The position numbers were made by a program, and so were the translations under genes. From IMG/VR virus record IMGVR_UViG_3300009702_000028, positions 1-60,775 of that record: a stretch of DNA of 60,775 bases. One strand, written 5' to 3'. Position 1 is the stretch's first letter. Each line of letters begins with the position of its first letter. Source of the DNA: a virus. Positions 23,021 through 31,045 of the stretch are shown here, piece by piece. The notes under the pieces are model-generated. The model was not told where the DNA came from. It saw only the letters and a list, made by a program, of their open reading frames with translations, and ran no database searches.

Positions 23021-23294
23021 GGACGAAGCTGCGGATCTAATGCCAGAGATGAGTGAGGCAGATATTTTGCAACTAGTTGCACGTTCATGTCGAGTCACTC
23101 ACCCAATGGGTAACAGGAGATACCATGAATGGGTTTTTGATATAGATGAAGGATTGATTGCAGGGATTGCTAAGTTCGAACTAAGTGAGGCTGCGCAGCA
23201 CCAGGCTGCTTATGATGCAAGTACAGCCCAACCAGTGCTCATTGAAAAAAACGGAGTGATACAGTGGAATTCAGGAAACTATTCAGCAGCCTAA
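22998..23294 (+). CDS. Hypothetical protein with internal palindrome site
   Basis: A 98-residue soluble protein; ATG 22998 has a GAGGTGA site. An internal palindrome site at 23068 encodes LQLVAR. The rest (YHEWVFDIDEGLIAG) is not recognised. It overlaps the CsrA-like gene upstream and the phosphatase gene downstream, so it belongs to the same operon. Confidence 0.55.
   Translation: MKLTTMARDEAADLMPEMSEADILQLVARSCRVTHPMGNRRYHEWVFDIDEGLIAGIAKFELSEAAQHQAAYDASTAQPVLIEKNGVIQWNSGNYSAA
23068..23081. repeat. Palindrome site 4 (TGCAACTAGTTGCA)
   Basis: Exact copy inside the 98-residue gene, read as LQLVA. There is no promoter motif near it. Confidence 0.85.
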
Positions 23295-23608
23295 CTAGCG
23301 CGTTCAGGTTTACGACTTCAGATGTACCACCCAGTGAAATCGGAGGCGTAGATGAGAAATCAATCGGTAAGGGATTTATTGATTTCAAGTTCAATGGGCA
23401 TAACCTTCGGTTGTATGGGGGTCTTTATCGAGACAAGCCAGAAGACATCCCAGGGATTAAGATGGCGGTGGAGATCGATGCTCCTTATGTCATACGATGT
23501 GACATCGCGGACTTTTCCACGCCTCATCCGGATAGCATGCGGCTGGCATTGCATCAATTACTACATGGTACCAGGGAGACATATTACGTAGGTTGCATGG
23601 GGGTATAG
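23264..23608 (+). CDS. Tyrosine/dual-specificity phosphatase, N-terminal part (frameshifted)
   Basis: A 114-residue reading frame from GTG 23264 (ACGGAG site) that ends VGCMGV-stop in the middle of the catalytic loop. If the reading slips back one base in the G run at 23599-23603, it continues as CMGGIGRTG, a perfect CX5R(T/S)G phosphatase signature, and on to 23778. As read, the protein lacks the catalytic Arg and should be inactive. Homologous to the intact phosphatase at 24940. Confidence 0.7.
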   Translation: MEFRKLFSSLTSAFRFTTSDVPPSEIGGVDEKSIGKGFIDFKFNGHNLRLYGGLYRDKPEDIPGIKMAVEIDAPYVIRCDIADFSTPHPDSMRLALHQLLHGTRETYYVGCMGV

Positions 23609-23778
23609 GGCGTACAGGCTTGTTCTTAGCTTGCTGGACTAAGTTGGTCAACGAGGCAAATAGGAGACCCGATATTGATCCTATAGCTTATGTCCGCAAG
23701 GCGTACTATAACCATGCAGTTGAGACAGAAGAACAACGTAATTTTGTTGCTGGTCTGGAAGTGCGTGATCTTTTGTGA
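23593..23778 (+). CDS. Tyrosine/dual-specificity phosphatase, C-terminal part
   Basis: The continuation (61 codons from TTG 23593) in the -1 frame: GGIGRTGLFLA supplies the P-loop Arg and following helix, then AYVRKAYYNHAVETEEQRNFV, the conserved tail also seen in the second phosphatase. It has no credible ribosome site, so independent translation is unlikely; it is either reached by a -1 frameshift or is the remnant of a broken gene (or a base-calling error in a homopolymer). Confidence 0.65.
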   Translation: MHGGIGRTGLFLACWTKLVNEANRRPDIDPIAYVRKAYYNHAVETEEQRNFVAGLEVRDLL

Positions 23779-23806
23779 CTCATTGAAAAAAAGATGTTTG
23801 ATAGAC

Positions 23807-23834
23807 TTGACAAAACTAATTCAATGACTATAAT
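23807..23834 (+). promoter_or_regulatory. TTGACAAAACT promoter (7), with TATAAT
   Basis: Exact TTGACAAAACT at 23807-23817 and a perfect TATAAT at 23829-23834 (16-base spacing). This is one of the two best sigma70-type promoters of the window and precedes the 354-residue gene at 23876. Confidence 0.85.
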
Positions 23835-23875
23835 CACAATCAGTTAGAGAAAAGATCCACACGGAGGGATTAAGG

Positions 23876-24940
23876 ATGAACACACTTAGATACCATCTAG
23901 ATCGTGCAGTCTTCCAGAAGAGGGATATGGGGCACGTCCCAGTCGGGACAGTTGCTAAGAGCCTGTGTGCTGAGGTAATTACAGGGATGGTAGCGCCTGA
24001 GCGGGAGGCCATTAGGTTCTATCTTCTGAATCATGCTCTGGCTGATATTCGCTTGAAGTATGCGTTGGATGAGCCTTTGGATCAACAGCCCAATGAGGTT
24101 GTTCGGCATATTGTTCGCTCGATGAATGAGATTTCCATCCGGTTGTTCTACTACTTAATACTCATCTGTGTGCGGGAGTCCCGACATATTAAGATGACTC
24201 AGAAGTACAAGAACGCGGTGAAGAAGTTTGGCCCCTATCGGGAGTGGAATCACTCGTTCAATGATTACGGTGAGGGGGGTGGTGCTAAAAAGGCTGTCGA
24301 TGCGGTGAAGTACCACGCGCCTGACATGAACATGCGTGACTTTACTCAGGCCCTGGTCACAACCTTCTACAAAGGGGTGTTCAACGTGAGTTACGGTGGG
24401 AGGGCATGGGGAGCAGTTGCCGATGTCTTACGAGACTTCGTACACGGTACTATCAGTGCTGAGGCCATGGTAGATACTGGATGGACGCTATGCCACAACA
24501 ACGGCCCAATTTTTAACAAGGGCATGTATTACACGCAGTATACCAAGAGCATCTACATGATTTTGGATGTACAGCGGGGGGGTCAGATTCCACATTTAGT
24601 GTCCGAGTACGTGAACTACGGGGTTGCTCATACAGGATTTGAGTCCGGGGTTGAGGAAGATTTTTACTTTCTATCTTCTGTTGCAGGGTGGCTTGATAAC
24701 AGGTATGTCGATTGGTACGAAGTTGAGGCCCTGGGCGCGTTGCATAGTTACAATGTTAAGAAAAAGGAACAGATCAAGAAGTATGGGGATGAGTCTGAAT
24801 CAGCCAAGAAAGCTGCTGAAGCTTATACTCTCAAGAAGCTTCAGGATGAAGCAGCGGCAATAAAGTACAAAAAGGAATGGTTTGAAGTAGGGCCTAACAA
24901 TAATGTCAAGAAAATTCATCCGGTGCGGGAAGCAGGTTAA
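23876..24940 (+). CDS. Hypothetical protein between the two phosphatases
   Basis: A 354-residue protein with a strong CACGGAGGGATT leader and its own promoter, so it is probably well expressed. Mostly helical; features include RESRHIKMTQKYKN, a Gly-rich NDYGEGGGAKK stretch, a central VSYGGRAWGAVADVLRDF, aromatic-rich segments and a Lys/Ala-rich C-terminal helix. No catalytic motif recognised. Sandwiched between two phosphatase genes and overlapping the second (TAATG), it could be their substrate or partner; that is inference. Confidence 0.65.
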   Translation: MNTLRYHLDRAVFQKRDMGHVPVGTVAKSLCAEVITGMVAPEREAIRFYLLNHALADIRLKYALDEPLDQQPNEVVRHIVRSMNEISIRLFYYLILICVRESRHIKMTQKYKNAVKKFGPYREWNHSFNDYGEGGGAKKAVDAVKYHAPDMNMRDFTQALVTTFYKGVFNVSYGGRAWGAVADVLRDFVHGTISAEAMVDTGWTLCHNNGPIFNKGMYYTQYTKSIYMILDVQRGGQIPHLVSEYVNYGVAHTGFESGVEEDFYFLSSVAGWLDNRYVDWYEVEALGALHSYNVKKKEQIKKYGDESESAKKAAEAYTLKKLQDEAAAIKYKKEWFEVGPNNNVKKIHPVREAG

Positions 24941-25638
24941 TGGCTAAACAACATAAGCAAACTAAGAAGTACAAGAGGTGTTGGGAATCCCATCAACACC
25001 TGAAGTTTGAAGCTTATGGGAAGTCTATCGAGATTGCGGGGGGTACTTGTTATAGCGGCGGTCACGGAGAGAGCTACGATATTGAGGTGGCTTTGGACAG
25101 GGGTGCCGCAGTAGACATTAGAGCATTTCCATGGAATCATAAAATGGGATTGTTCATTGAATTCCCAATCACTGATGGTAGAGCCCCAGCTGATGTCGAG
25201 GAGTTTCATAAGATGGTCGTGTGGCTCACTTCTCGTCTAAGAAAGGGTAAGACATTGCATATAGGATGCATTGGCGGACATGGGCGTACAGGAACTCTTC
25301 TGGCAGCACTTTATGCGCACATGACTAAGGACTCTAAGGCGATCACTTATGTACGGGAGAACTATTGCCCTAAGTCAGTAGAAAGTGCTGAGCAGGTTGA
25401 CTTTCTAGCGAAGCATTACGGCTGTGACATGGTGAAAGGTAGTACGACCTACACGAAGTCTAAGGTGACTAGTGGGTGGCAGAAGTACTGTATTCAAAGG
25501 TCAATATATGACAGTTACACTTCACCGTGGGAACAATCTCAATGGTTAGGGAAAACGAATGATGGATTCTATCTGATCACACCAGTTGAGATAGAGGGCT
25601 GTATTCTTGGATCGAATACAGTAACAAAACTAACTTGA
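24940..25638 (+). CDS. Tyrosine/dual-specificity protein phosphatase
   Basis: A 232-residue phosphatase. The P-loop CIGGHGRTG (residues about 109-117, start at HIGC) matches CX5R(T/S)G with the nucleophilic Cys and phosphate-binding Arg. A candidate general-acid Asp lies in the preceding region (ITDGRAPADV). The last 80 residues are extra and not recognised. Related to the split phosphatase at 23264. The TGA stop lies within promoter 8. Confidence 0.8.
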   Translation: MAKQHKQTKKYKRCWESHQHLKFEAYGKSIEIAGGTCYSGGHGESYDIEVALDRGAAVDIRAFPWNHKMGLFIEFPITDGRAPADVEEFHKMVVWLTSRLRKGKTLHIGCIGGHGRTGTLLAALYAHMTKDSKAITYVRENYCPKSVESAEQVDFLAKHYGCDMVKGSTTYTKSKVTSGWQKYCIQRSIYDSYTSPWEQSQWLGKTNDGFYLITPVEIEGCILGSNTVTKLT

Positions 25639-25662
25639 CAAAACTTTCTTAGCTTCTATAAT
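25635..25662 (+). promoter_or_regulatory. TTGACAAAACT promoter (8), with TATAAT
   Basis: Exact motif at 25635-25645, perfect TATAAT at 25657-25662 (16-base spacing), overlapping the phosphatase stop codon. Drives the operon that ends with DNA polymerase. Confidence 0.85.
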
Positions 25663-25686
25663 CAGCTTATACATGGAGGGAATGAA

Positions 25687-26091
25687 ATGAGTGAACTTAG
25701 TGAAATGAAGACCAAGCAGCCAGTGGCTCCGACGATTCCTGAGACGGCTCCGGTACCCCTAGCTAAAGCTACCCAGCTTTATCAGAAGGTGAAGGGCACC
25801 AGTATTAGTTCGGTGTATCACTGTATTGGTATAGGTCCGAAGTTGAAGGCTGCATGTCGAATCAATGGCAATGGGGTGAGTGTCAGAGTCGAAGGGGATG
25901 TGATAGCTCTAAAGCCAGTACTCGAAGAGGTTGGCTTTGATATCAAGAATGAATCTTACGCATCGTTCCATGCTTCAGCGGACACAGTGCTACTGCAGCG
26001 TAAAGTGGTGGGGGCAGCCTTGATGCCGTTGGCAGGGTTGTTCGAAACACCTTTGCCTGACCTTAGTGTGATCGAGGGGAAAGGCGAGTGA
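25687..26091 (+). CDS. Hypothetical protein, first gene of the polymerase operon
   Basis: A 134-residue protein behind promoter 8 and an ATGGAGGG ribosome site. A Pro/Thr-rich N-terminus precedes a compact alpha/beta domain (LAKATQLYQKVKGTSISSVYHCIGIGPKLKAACRI). No family recognised. GTGA overlap with the next gene. Confidence 0.6.
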   Translation: MSELSEMKTKQPVAPTIPETAPVPLAKATQLYQKVKGTSISSVYHCIGIGPKLKAACRINGNGVSVRVEGDVIALKPVLEEVGFDIKNESYASFHASADTVLLQRKVVGAALMPLAGLFETPLPDLSVIEGKGE

Positions 26092-26291
26092 TTAACCCTA
26101 AAGGACTCAACGTAGGGGACGTGATAGAGCACGGCAAGCTATTCCCTGGGATTGATCAAGAGGACATCGTATGGGAACTCATAGATCAGACGAGGGATCT
26201 CAATAAGTTCATAATCTCTTGGTTTGGAATACCCCTAGGAAGGGTTGAGATAGACACCTCAAATAACGGAGTTAAGGTGCGACAGATATGA
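26088..26291 (+). CDS. Small hypothetical protein
   Basis: A 67-residue protein from GTG 26088. Its sequence (LNVGDVIEHGKLFPG...) looks like a small beta barrel. It overlaps both neighbours by four bases (GTGA before, ATGA after), so it is tightly coupled to them. Function unknown. Confidence 0.55.
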   Translation: MINPKGLNVGDVIEHGKLFPGIDQEDIVWELIDQTRDLNKFIISWFGIPLGRVEIDTSNNGVKVRQI

Positions 26292-26800
26292 TTACAGATC
26301 TAGGATTGGTTACCGTAGCGGACCTTATGGAGTTCCCGTTGGAAATTAAGGTGGGTAAGGAAGGGAAGGTCACTACTGTTCGTGGGGCTCAGCGGATGAA
26401 GGTTAAGGGTACGTTGTTAAGTTTTAAGGTGGAGGCAGTCGATTGTTTCCATACGATTGAGCCAGGGAATATTGTGGGAATAACTCGGAATTTTGGGGTA
26501 ATTTTTCGAATTGCACCACGGTGTGGGTTAGCAGTTATCGTGACTCCCAATTTTGAATACGCCATGCTGTTGGATCTAGGTAGTATAAAACATGGGTATT
26601 GTCGGGAAGGGCTTCATAAGACGGTACAACGATGGAAAGATCTTAAGATTATAAAGAGAGTATGGCGTAAGGATCGAGATGACGACATTTGGTCAGTAGT
26701 CACTGATTGGAACATCACGATACTTAAGGAGAATTCAGATGGGAGCAATCAAGCTGTGGACGGGCGCGAAGGACAGCACTCTTCAGGAATCAGTGCTTAA
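26288..26800 (+). CDS. Hypothetical beta-rich protein
   Basis: A 170-residue protein starting in an ATGA overlap. Strand-rich throughout (GKVTTVRGAQRMKVKGTLLSF, NIVGITRNFGVIFRIAP) with a basic helical C-terminus. It overlaps the DNA polymerase gene by 62 bases. No recognised domain; possibly a polymerase accessory by position. Confidence 0.55.
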   Translation: MITDLGLVTVADLMEFPLEIKVGKEGKVTTVRGAQRMKVKGTLLSFKVEAVDCFHTIEPGNIVGITRNFGVIFRIAPRCGLAVIVTPNFEYAMLLDLGSIKHGYCREGLHKTVQRWKDLKIIKRVWRKDRDDDIWSVVTDWNITILKENSDGSNQAVDGREGQHSSGISA

Positions 26801-29072
26801 GGTCATCGACCCTGAGTTTATTACTGGGAAATTGGGAGATACTGATGTACTCCCAGACTTCGGTAATGATGTAGTTGTTCTCGCCATGGGGGTTGAACCA
26901 GTCAAGGTACTTCAGAAGCATGGGCTGATTCCGAAGAACAGGACGATTACCAGCTTACGACAGAAACCAATAAAGGTGAATGGGGCTCAGATCCTTATCA
27001 GTTATCACCCTAGCATTATTTATAATGATGTATCGAAGGCTCCAGAGATAGCATGGGATGCGGCTCTCACGAAACGTTTGGCGTTAACAGGGAGCATGGA
27101 TCCAGAGACAGGAGACTATCTATTTGTTGATAGTTTTGAGGCCCTTGAAGATTATCTCAATCTTCAGACTACCCCTGTACCGCTAGCAGCAGACCTCGAA
27201 ACTCTTGGCTTAGATCCTTATGCAGAAGATGCCTGGATCGTTAGTATTCAGTTCACCCATGCCAAAGGTGAGGCGATGGTCATGAGGTTTGCTGGTAAGG
27301 AGGATCCTAAATATCCCGCAATTAATATAGAGAGAAGAGATCAGATTGATCGGATTCTTAATCATCCAATGGCTAAAGTTCGCGGGGCTAACTTCAAATT
27401 TGATCTACTTTGGTTATGGGAGCACTGGAATATAGAGTGCTCTAATTTCACTATGGATACTACTCTGGTGGGATCACTTCTTAATGAGAATAGATCAAAT
27501 AGTTTAGAGACTCACGCTAAGTTATTTACAGAGATGGGAGGGTATGACTCATATCTCAATTCTCACTATGACAAAGGTCGGATGGACTTAGTTCCAGATG
27601 ATGACTTTCTTACTTATTCAGGTGGGGATACCGATGCCTGTTATCAGGTCAGCAATAGGATGGTGGCTGAACTGGCTAGTATTCCCAAGTTGGGGAAATT
27701 CTATTTACGTTTACTTCATCCAGCTATGTTAGCGTTTCATGGCATGGAGAAGGTGGGAATCTGTATTGATACCGATGAGATGAATAACCTGGGGAAGGAA
27801 CTTACCCGGCACATGAAGGAAATCACCGAGAGGGCACGTAGAATATTGCCCCGCAGGCTTTATAACAAGCACAAGGACGCGTTTGTGCTTACTCGCAGTA
27901 GTATCACAAAGGATTATCTTTTCAGTCCTTTGGGGCTCAAGCTGAAGCCAGAGATAGTCACACCTAAGTCTGGACAACCGAGTACAGCCAATAGCCACCT
28001 TCAGATGTTTTTAGGGCATCCAAAAGCGGGGGAGTGGGTTCAATTACTCAATGATTATAATTCGACTAGGAAGACTTACGGTACTTACGTGAAAGGATTC
28101 ATTAAGCATCTGCGTACTGACGGTAGGTTTCATCCCACAGCGATGTTATTCAAGGGATTGTATGAACAGGGGGAGAGCGAATCGGGGACAGTAACAGGGC
28201 GTACAGCATTTCGTGATCCTGCAATACAGACTTTACCTAAGCATACCAAGTGGGCGAAGGCATTGAGGAAAGCCTATATAGCTCCACCTGGTTACAAAAT
28301 TGTTAGTTTGGACTATTCCCAAGGGGAATTACGTATTGCTGCTTGTCTAGCGAATGAAGATTCCATGATCTCAGCATATAAGGAGGGAATAGATCTCCAT
28401 ATGCTTACTGGAGCAGCTTTGGCAGGGTGGAAGCAAGAAGAGATATTGAAACTCAAGGCTAGCGAGGATGAAAGTGATCAGGATCTTTATGAGGATATTC
28501 GGCAGAAAGGAAAGTCAGCCAACTTTGGATTAATTTATGGGATGTCAGGTACCGGGTATGAGAACTATGCATTCGCGGTATATGGAGTGCAACTAGTTGC
28601 AGGTGAAGGTCAGATACAGAAGGATTTATTTTTTAAAAAGTATCCAAAGCTAATATCCTGGCATTCTCGTTATATCAATTATGCACACGAGCATAAATAT
28701 GTGACTTCTCCGTTAGGTAGATTGCGCAGACTTCCAATGATTGATTCATATGATTCTGCTCTGTCTAGCCAGGCTGAACGTCAGGCCATTAATTCTCCAG
28801 TTCAATCTACCCTTTCGGATCTAGCACTGCTGGCGTTGGGGGAGTTTAGGAAGCGGTATGGACAACCTATTGACTGTCAGCCTTCGATGATGGTTCATGA
28901 CCAGCTTATGTTTTATGTGAAGGAAGACCAATTAGATGTTTGGATCATCAGATTAAAGGAAGTGATGGAGGATCTATCCTTAGATCAATTTGGGTGGGAG
29001 CCCCAATTACCATTTCCAGTGGACTATGAGATAGGACCAAACCTCGCTGAGATGAAGAAGGTGAAATCATGA
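26739..29072 (+). CDS. Family A DNA polymerase with uracil-glycosylase-like N-terminus
   Basis: A 777-residue replicative polymerase. Residues 1-125 resemble the second half of a family 4/5 uracil-DNA glycosylase (VVLAMGVEPVKVL..., YHPS at 89-92). Then comes a 3'-5' exonuclease (Asp152/Glu154 in ADLET, NFKFDL, YSGGDTDA). The Pol A domain has motif A DYSQGELR (Asp525), motif B RQKGKSANFGLIYG (588-601) and motif C VHDQ (719-722), in which Gln722 replaces the usual Glu. ATG 26739 has an AAGGAG site. It contains palindrome site 5. Confidence 0.88.
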   Translation: MGAIKLWTGAKDSTLQESVLKVIDPEFITGKLGDTDVLPDFGNDVVVLAMGVEPVKVLQKHGLIPKNRTITSLRQKPIKVNGAQILISYHPSIIYNDVSKAPEIAWDAALTKRLALTGSMDPETGDYLFVDSFEALEDYLNLQTTPVPLAADLETLGLDPYAEDAWIVSIQFTHAKGEAMVMRFAGKEDPKYPAINIERRDQIDRILNHPMAKVRGANFKFDLLWLWEHWNIECSNFTMDTTLVGSLLNENRSNSLETHAKLFTEMGGYDSYLNSHYDKGRMDLVPDDDFLTYSGGDTDACYQVSNRMVAELASIPKLGKFYLRLLHPAMLAFHGMEKVGICIDTDEMNNLGKELTRHMKEITERARRILPRRLYNKHKDAFVLTRSSITKDYLFSPLGLKLKPEIVTPKSGQPSTANSHLQMFLGHPKAGEWVQLLNDYNSTRKTYGTYVKGFIKHLRTDGRFHPTAMLFKGLYEQGESESGTVTGRTAFRDPAIQTLPKHTKWAKALRKAYIAPPGYKIVSLDYSQGELRIAACLANEDSMISAYKEGIDLHMLTGAALAGWKQEEILKLKASEDESDQDLYEDIRQKGKSANFGLIYGMSGTGYENYAFAVYGVQLVAGEGQIQKDLFFKKYPKLISWHSRYINYAHEHKYVTSPLGRLRRLPMIDSYDSALSSQAERQAINSPVQSTLSDLALLALGEFRKRYGQPIDCQPSMMVHDQLMFYVKEDQLDVWIIRLKEVMEDLSLDQFGWEPQLPFPVDYEIGPNLAEMKKVKS
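28588..28601. repeat. Palindrome site 5 (TGCAACTAGTTGCA)
   Basis: Exact copy within the polymerase gene, read as VQLVAG, just after the motif B region. Confidence 0.85.
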
Positions 29073-29142
29073 TTAGGTACTTATAGCGCTGTACAGGCTG
29101 GAGGGCCTAAAGTAAAGTACGGGGTGTATACGTCTAACTCAT

Positions 29143-29156
29143 TGCAACTGGTTGCA
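29143..29156. repeat. Palindrome site 6 (TGCAACTGGTTGCA)
   Basis: One-base variant ending five bases before the portal ATG, in the place where a ribosome site should be. A bound protein or RNA hairpin here could affect initiation of the portal gene. Confidence 0.8.
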
Positions 29157-29161
29157 CTTAT

Positions 29162-31045
29162 ATGGCAGCGGCTGAAAACCATTTCAAAAGTGATTTGGAT
29201 ATTGATCGTCAGCTTGACGGCAATATCTTAGGGGTTAATACGACCGTTATTCGTTCTGCAAAGGCAGATGCGGTTAGTCCCAATACTCTCCAGCGCCAGG
29301 CTATGGAGCTGGAGGATGAATTTGCTGGGATGTATTTCAATCCCACTACTGAACAAGGGTCGGTACTCCAACCTCCTTATAATTTCAGACGGTTGCGCAA
29401 ATTCACCCAAGAAAATAATAGCCTGCTCCAGGCGATTACTGCTATGGAGGTCAATATCGATGGTACCGGGTGGTCCATCAATAGGATGGAGGGGCATAAC
29501 CTACGAACACCAGACAAAACTGACGTTATTGCCAATACGCTTGATAACTTTTTCTCTGAACCTTGGCCTATGGTTTCGTTTACTTCTATACGACGGCAGT
29601 TACGTCGTGACATGGAAGAAACAGGCAACGCCTATCTTGAAATTCTCCGTAATCCTTCAGATGAGGTTGTCTTCATCAATCGGATAGATCCGGTGACACT
29701 CAGGATGGTGCAGCTTGATGCTGCAACAGAAGTTGAGAAGGAGGTGATGCGTGGGGGTGTTAAGCGGAGAATGAGAGTCGCTGAGCGTCAACGCCGGTAC
29801 GTTCAGGTAGTGGGTACCCATACGGTCTACTTTAAGAAGTATGGTGTTATTCGGGATTTGAATAAGAAAACAGGTAAATGGCAGGCACAAGGTGCTCGTC
29901 TTCCTGCTGAAGACCGAGCTACGGAAGTAATCCATTTTACTGTTGTCAAAGATACGGATACTCCCTATGGAGTTCCTCGTTGGATCAACAACTTACCTTC
30001 GGTTTTAGGCTCTCGTAGAGCTGAAGAATTAAATTTGAATTACTTCGATGCGGGTGGTATTCCTCCTGTTGTGGTTTTTATTGAAGGTGGGACAATTCGG
30101 GAAGACGTGCGCAGGCAATTAGAGACTATATTTAGTAAGGGAGCTAGTGAGTCACTTCGCGCTGCAATCGTCGAAGTATACTCATCAGAAGGAAAGCTAG
30201 ATGGGGGTGGTTCGCCTGTTAACGTCAATGTTGAGCGTTTTGGATCGGGAGATGCGGCTGATTCCGATGCTCAGTTCCAGCGGTACGATGAACGTACTGC
30301 AATGCGTATTCGTACGTCTTTTCGTCTTCCGCCTTTGTTTCTTGGCATGACGGAAGATTATTCCTTTGCCACAGCATTTGCGTCGTATACGGTTGCTGAA
30401 GCTCAAGTTTTTGGACCGGAGAGACATGAGTTTGATGAGATCATCAATGTAACGTTGGTACGTGCATTGGTGGGGGATGCGGCAGAGGAATATAAGTTTA
30501 GGTCTTTGCCCCTTCAAGTGACTGATGCTGCTACACAGCTTCGAGCTGTGGAGATAGCTTCAAATAAGAATGTTATCTCTGGGGAAGATCTCGTTGAGGC
30601 ATTGAATGAAATCACTAATACCTCTCTCAAGTTCACTGAGATGGAGTTGGTTGTGGGACCATCTTCGGATACAGGTGTTGGTGTGGCAGGGCCACTCCAG
30701 GATCCGACGCCTAATGCGAACCCAGGGGGAACACCAGGGCGTAACCAAGTCCAACAGGGAGCACGCTATTGGCGTAAGAAGGGCGTTGTTGGCGCAGAAG
30801 AGCTTACCGGGTTGGCTTTGAAATATCTGAATGCAGCCCAAGAGCGTCAGAAGGGGGATAACCCTGATTGGGCCGTTACTGTGTATGCTGACATTGATTC
30901 ACTAGGGCCGACTCAAAAGGACCAGTTCAACGCCATGGTAAGGTTATTAACTGTTCCTGACGCGCCTGAAAATGATCCGGATTTTGACGCTTTGATAACC
31001 GAGGCAGTCGGTTGCGTTGGCGCAGATCATGTCGATCCGTCTTGA
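29162..31045 (+). CDS. Portal protein
   Basis: A 627-residue portal of the PBSX-like family: an N-terminal region with FTQENNSLLQAITAMEVNIDGTGW, core SFTSIRRQLRRDMEETGNAYLEI, EVIHFTVVKDTDTPYGVPRW, and RTSFRLPPLFLGMTEDYSFATAFASY. It forms the dodecameric channel at the capsid vertex where the terminase docks. A C-terminal Gly/Pro-rich linker precedes an extra domain of about 90 residues. No Shine-Dalgarno sequence is visible before ATG 29162; palindrome site 6 occupies that position. Confidence 0.88.
   Translation: MAAAENHFKSDLDIDRQLDGNILGVNTTVIRSAKADAVSPNTLQRQAMELEDEFAGMYFNPTTEQGSVLQPPYNFRRLRKFTQENNSLLQAITAMEVNIDGTGWSINRMEGHNLRTPDKTDVIANTLDNFFSEPWPMVSFTSIRRQLRRDMEETGNAYLEILRNPSDEVVFINRIDPVTLRMVQLDAATEVEKEVMRGGVKRRMRVAERQRRYVQVVGTHTVYFKKYGVIRDLNKKTGKWQAQGARLPAEDRATEVIHFTVVKDTDTPYGVPRWINNLPSVLGSRRAEELNLNYFDAGGIPPVVVFIEGGTIREDVRRQLETIFSKGASESLRAAIVEVYSSEGKLDGGGSPVNVNVERFGSGDAADSDAQFQRYDERTAMRIRTSFRLPPLFLGMTEDYSFATAFASYTVAEAQVFGPERHEFDEIINVTLVRALVGDAAEEYKFRSLPLQVTDAATQLRAVEIASNKNVISGEDLVEALNEITNTSLKFTEMELVVGPSSDTGVGVAGPLQDPTPNANPGGTPGRNQVQQGARYWRKKGVVGAEELTGLALKYLNAAQERQKGDNPDWAVTVYADIDSLGPTQKDQFNAMVRLLTVPDAPENDPDFDALITEAVGCVGADHVDPS

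Noticed and set aside
29515-29522. GACAAAAC within the portal gene as another promoter
   Set aside because: Lacks the TT of the -35 box and has no -10; coding context only. The same applies to GACAAAAC near 44763.
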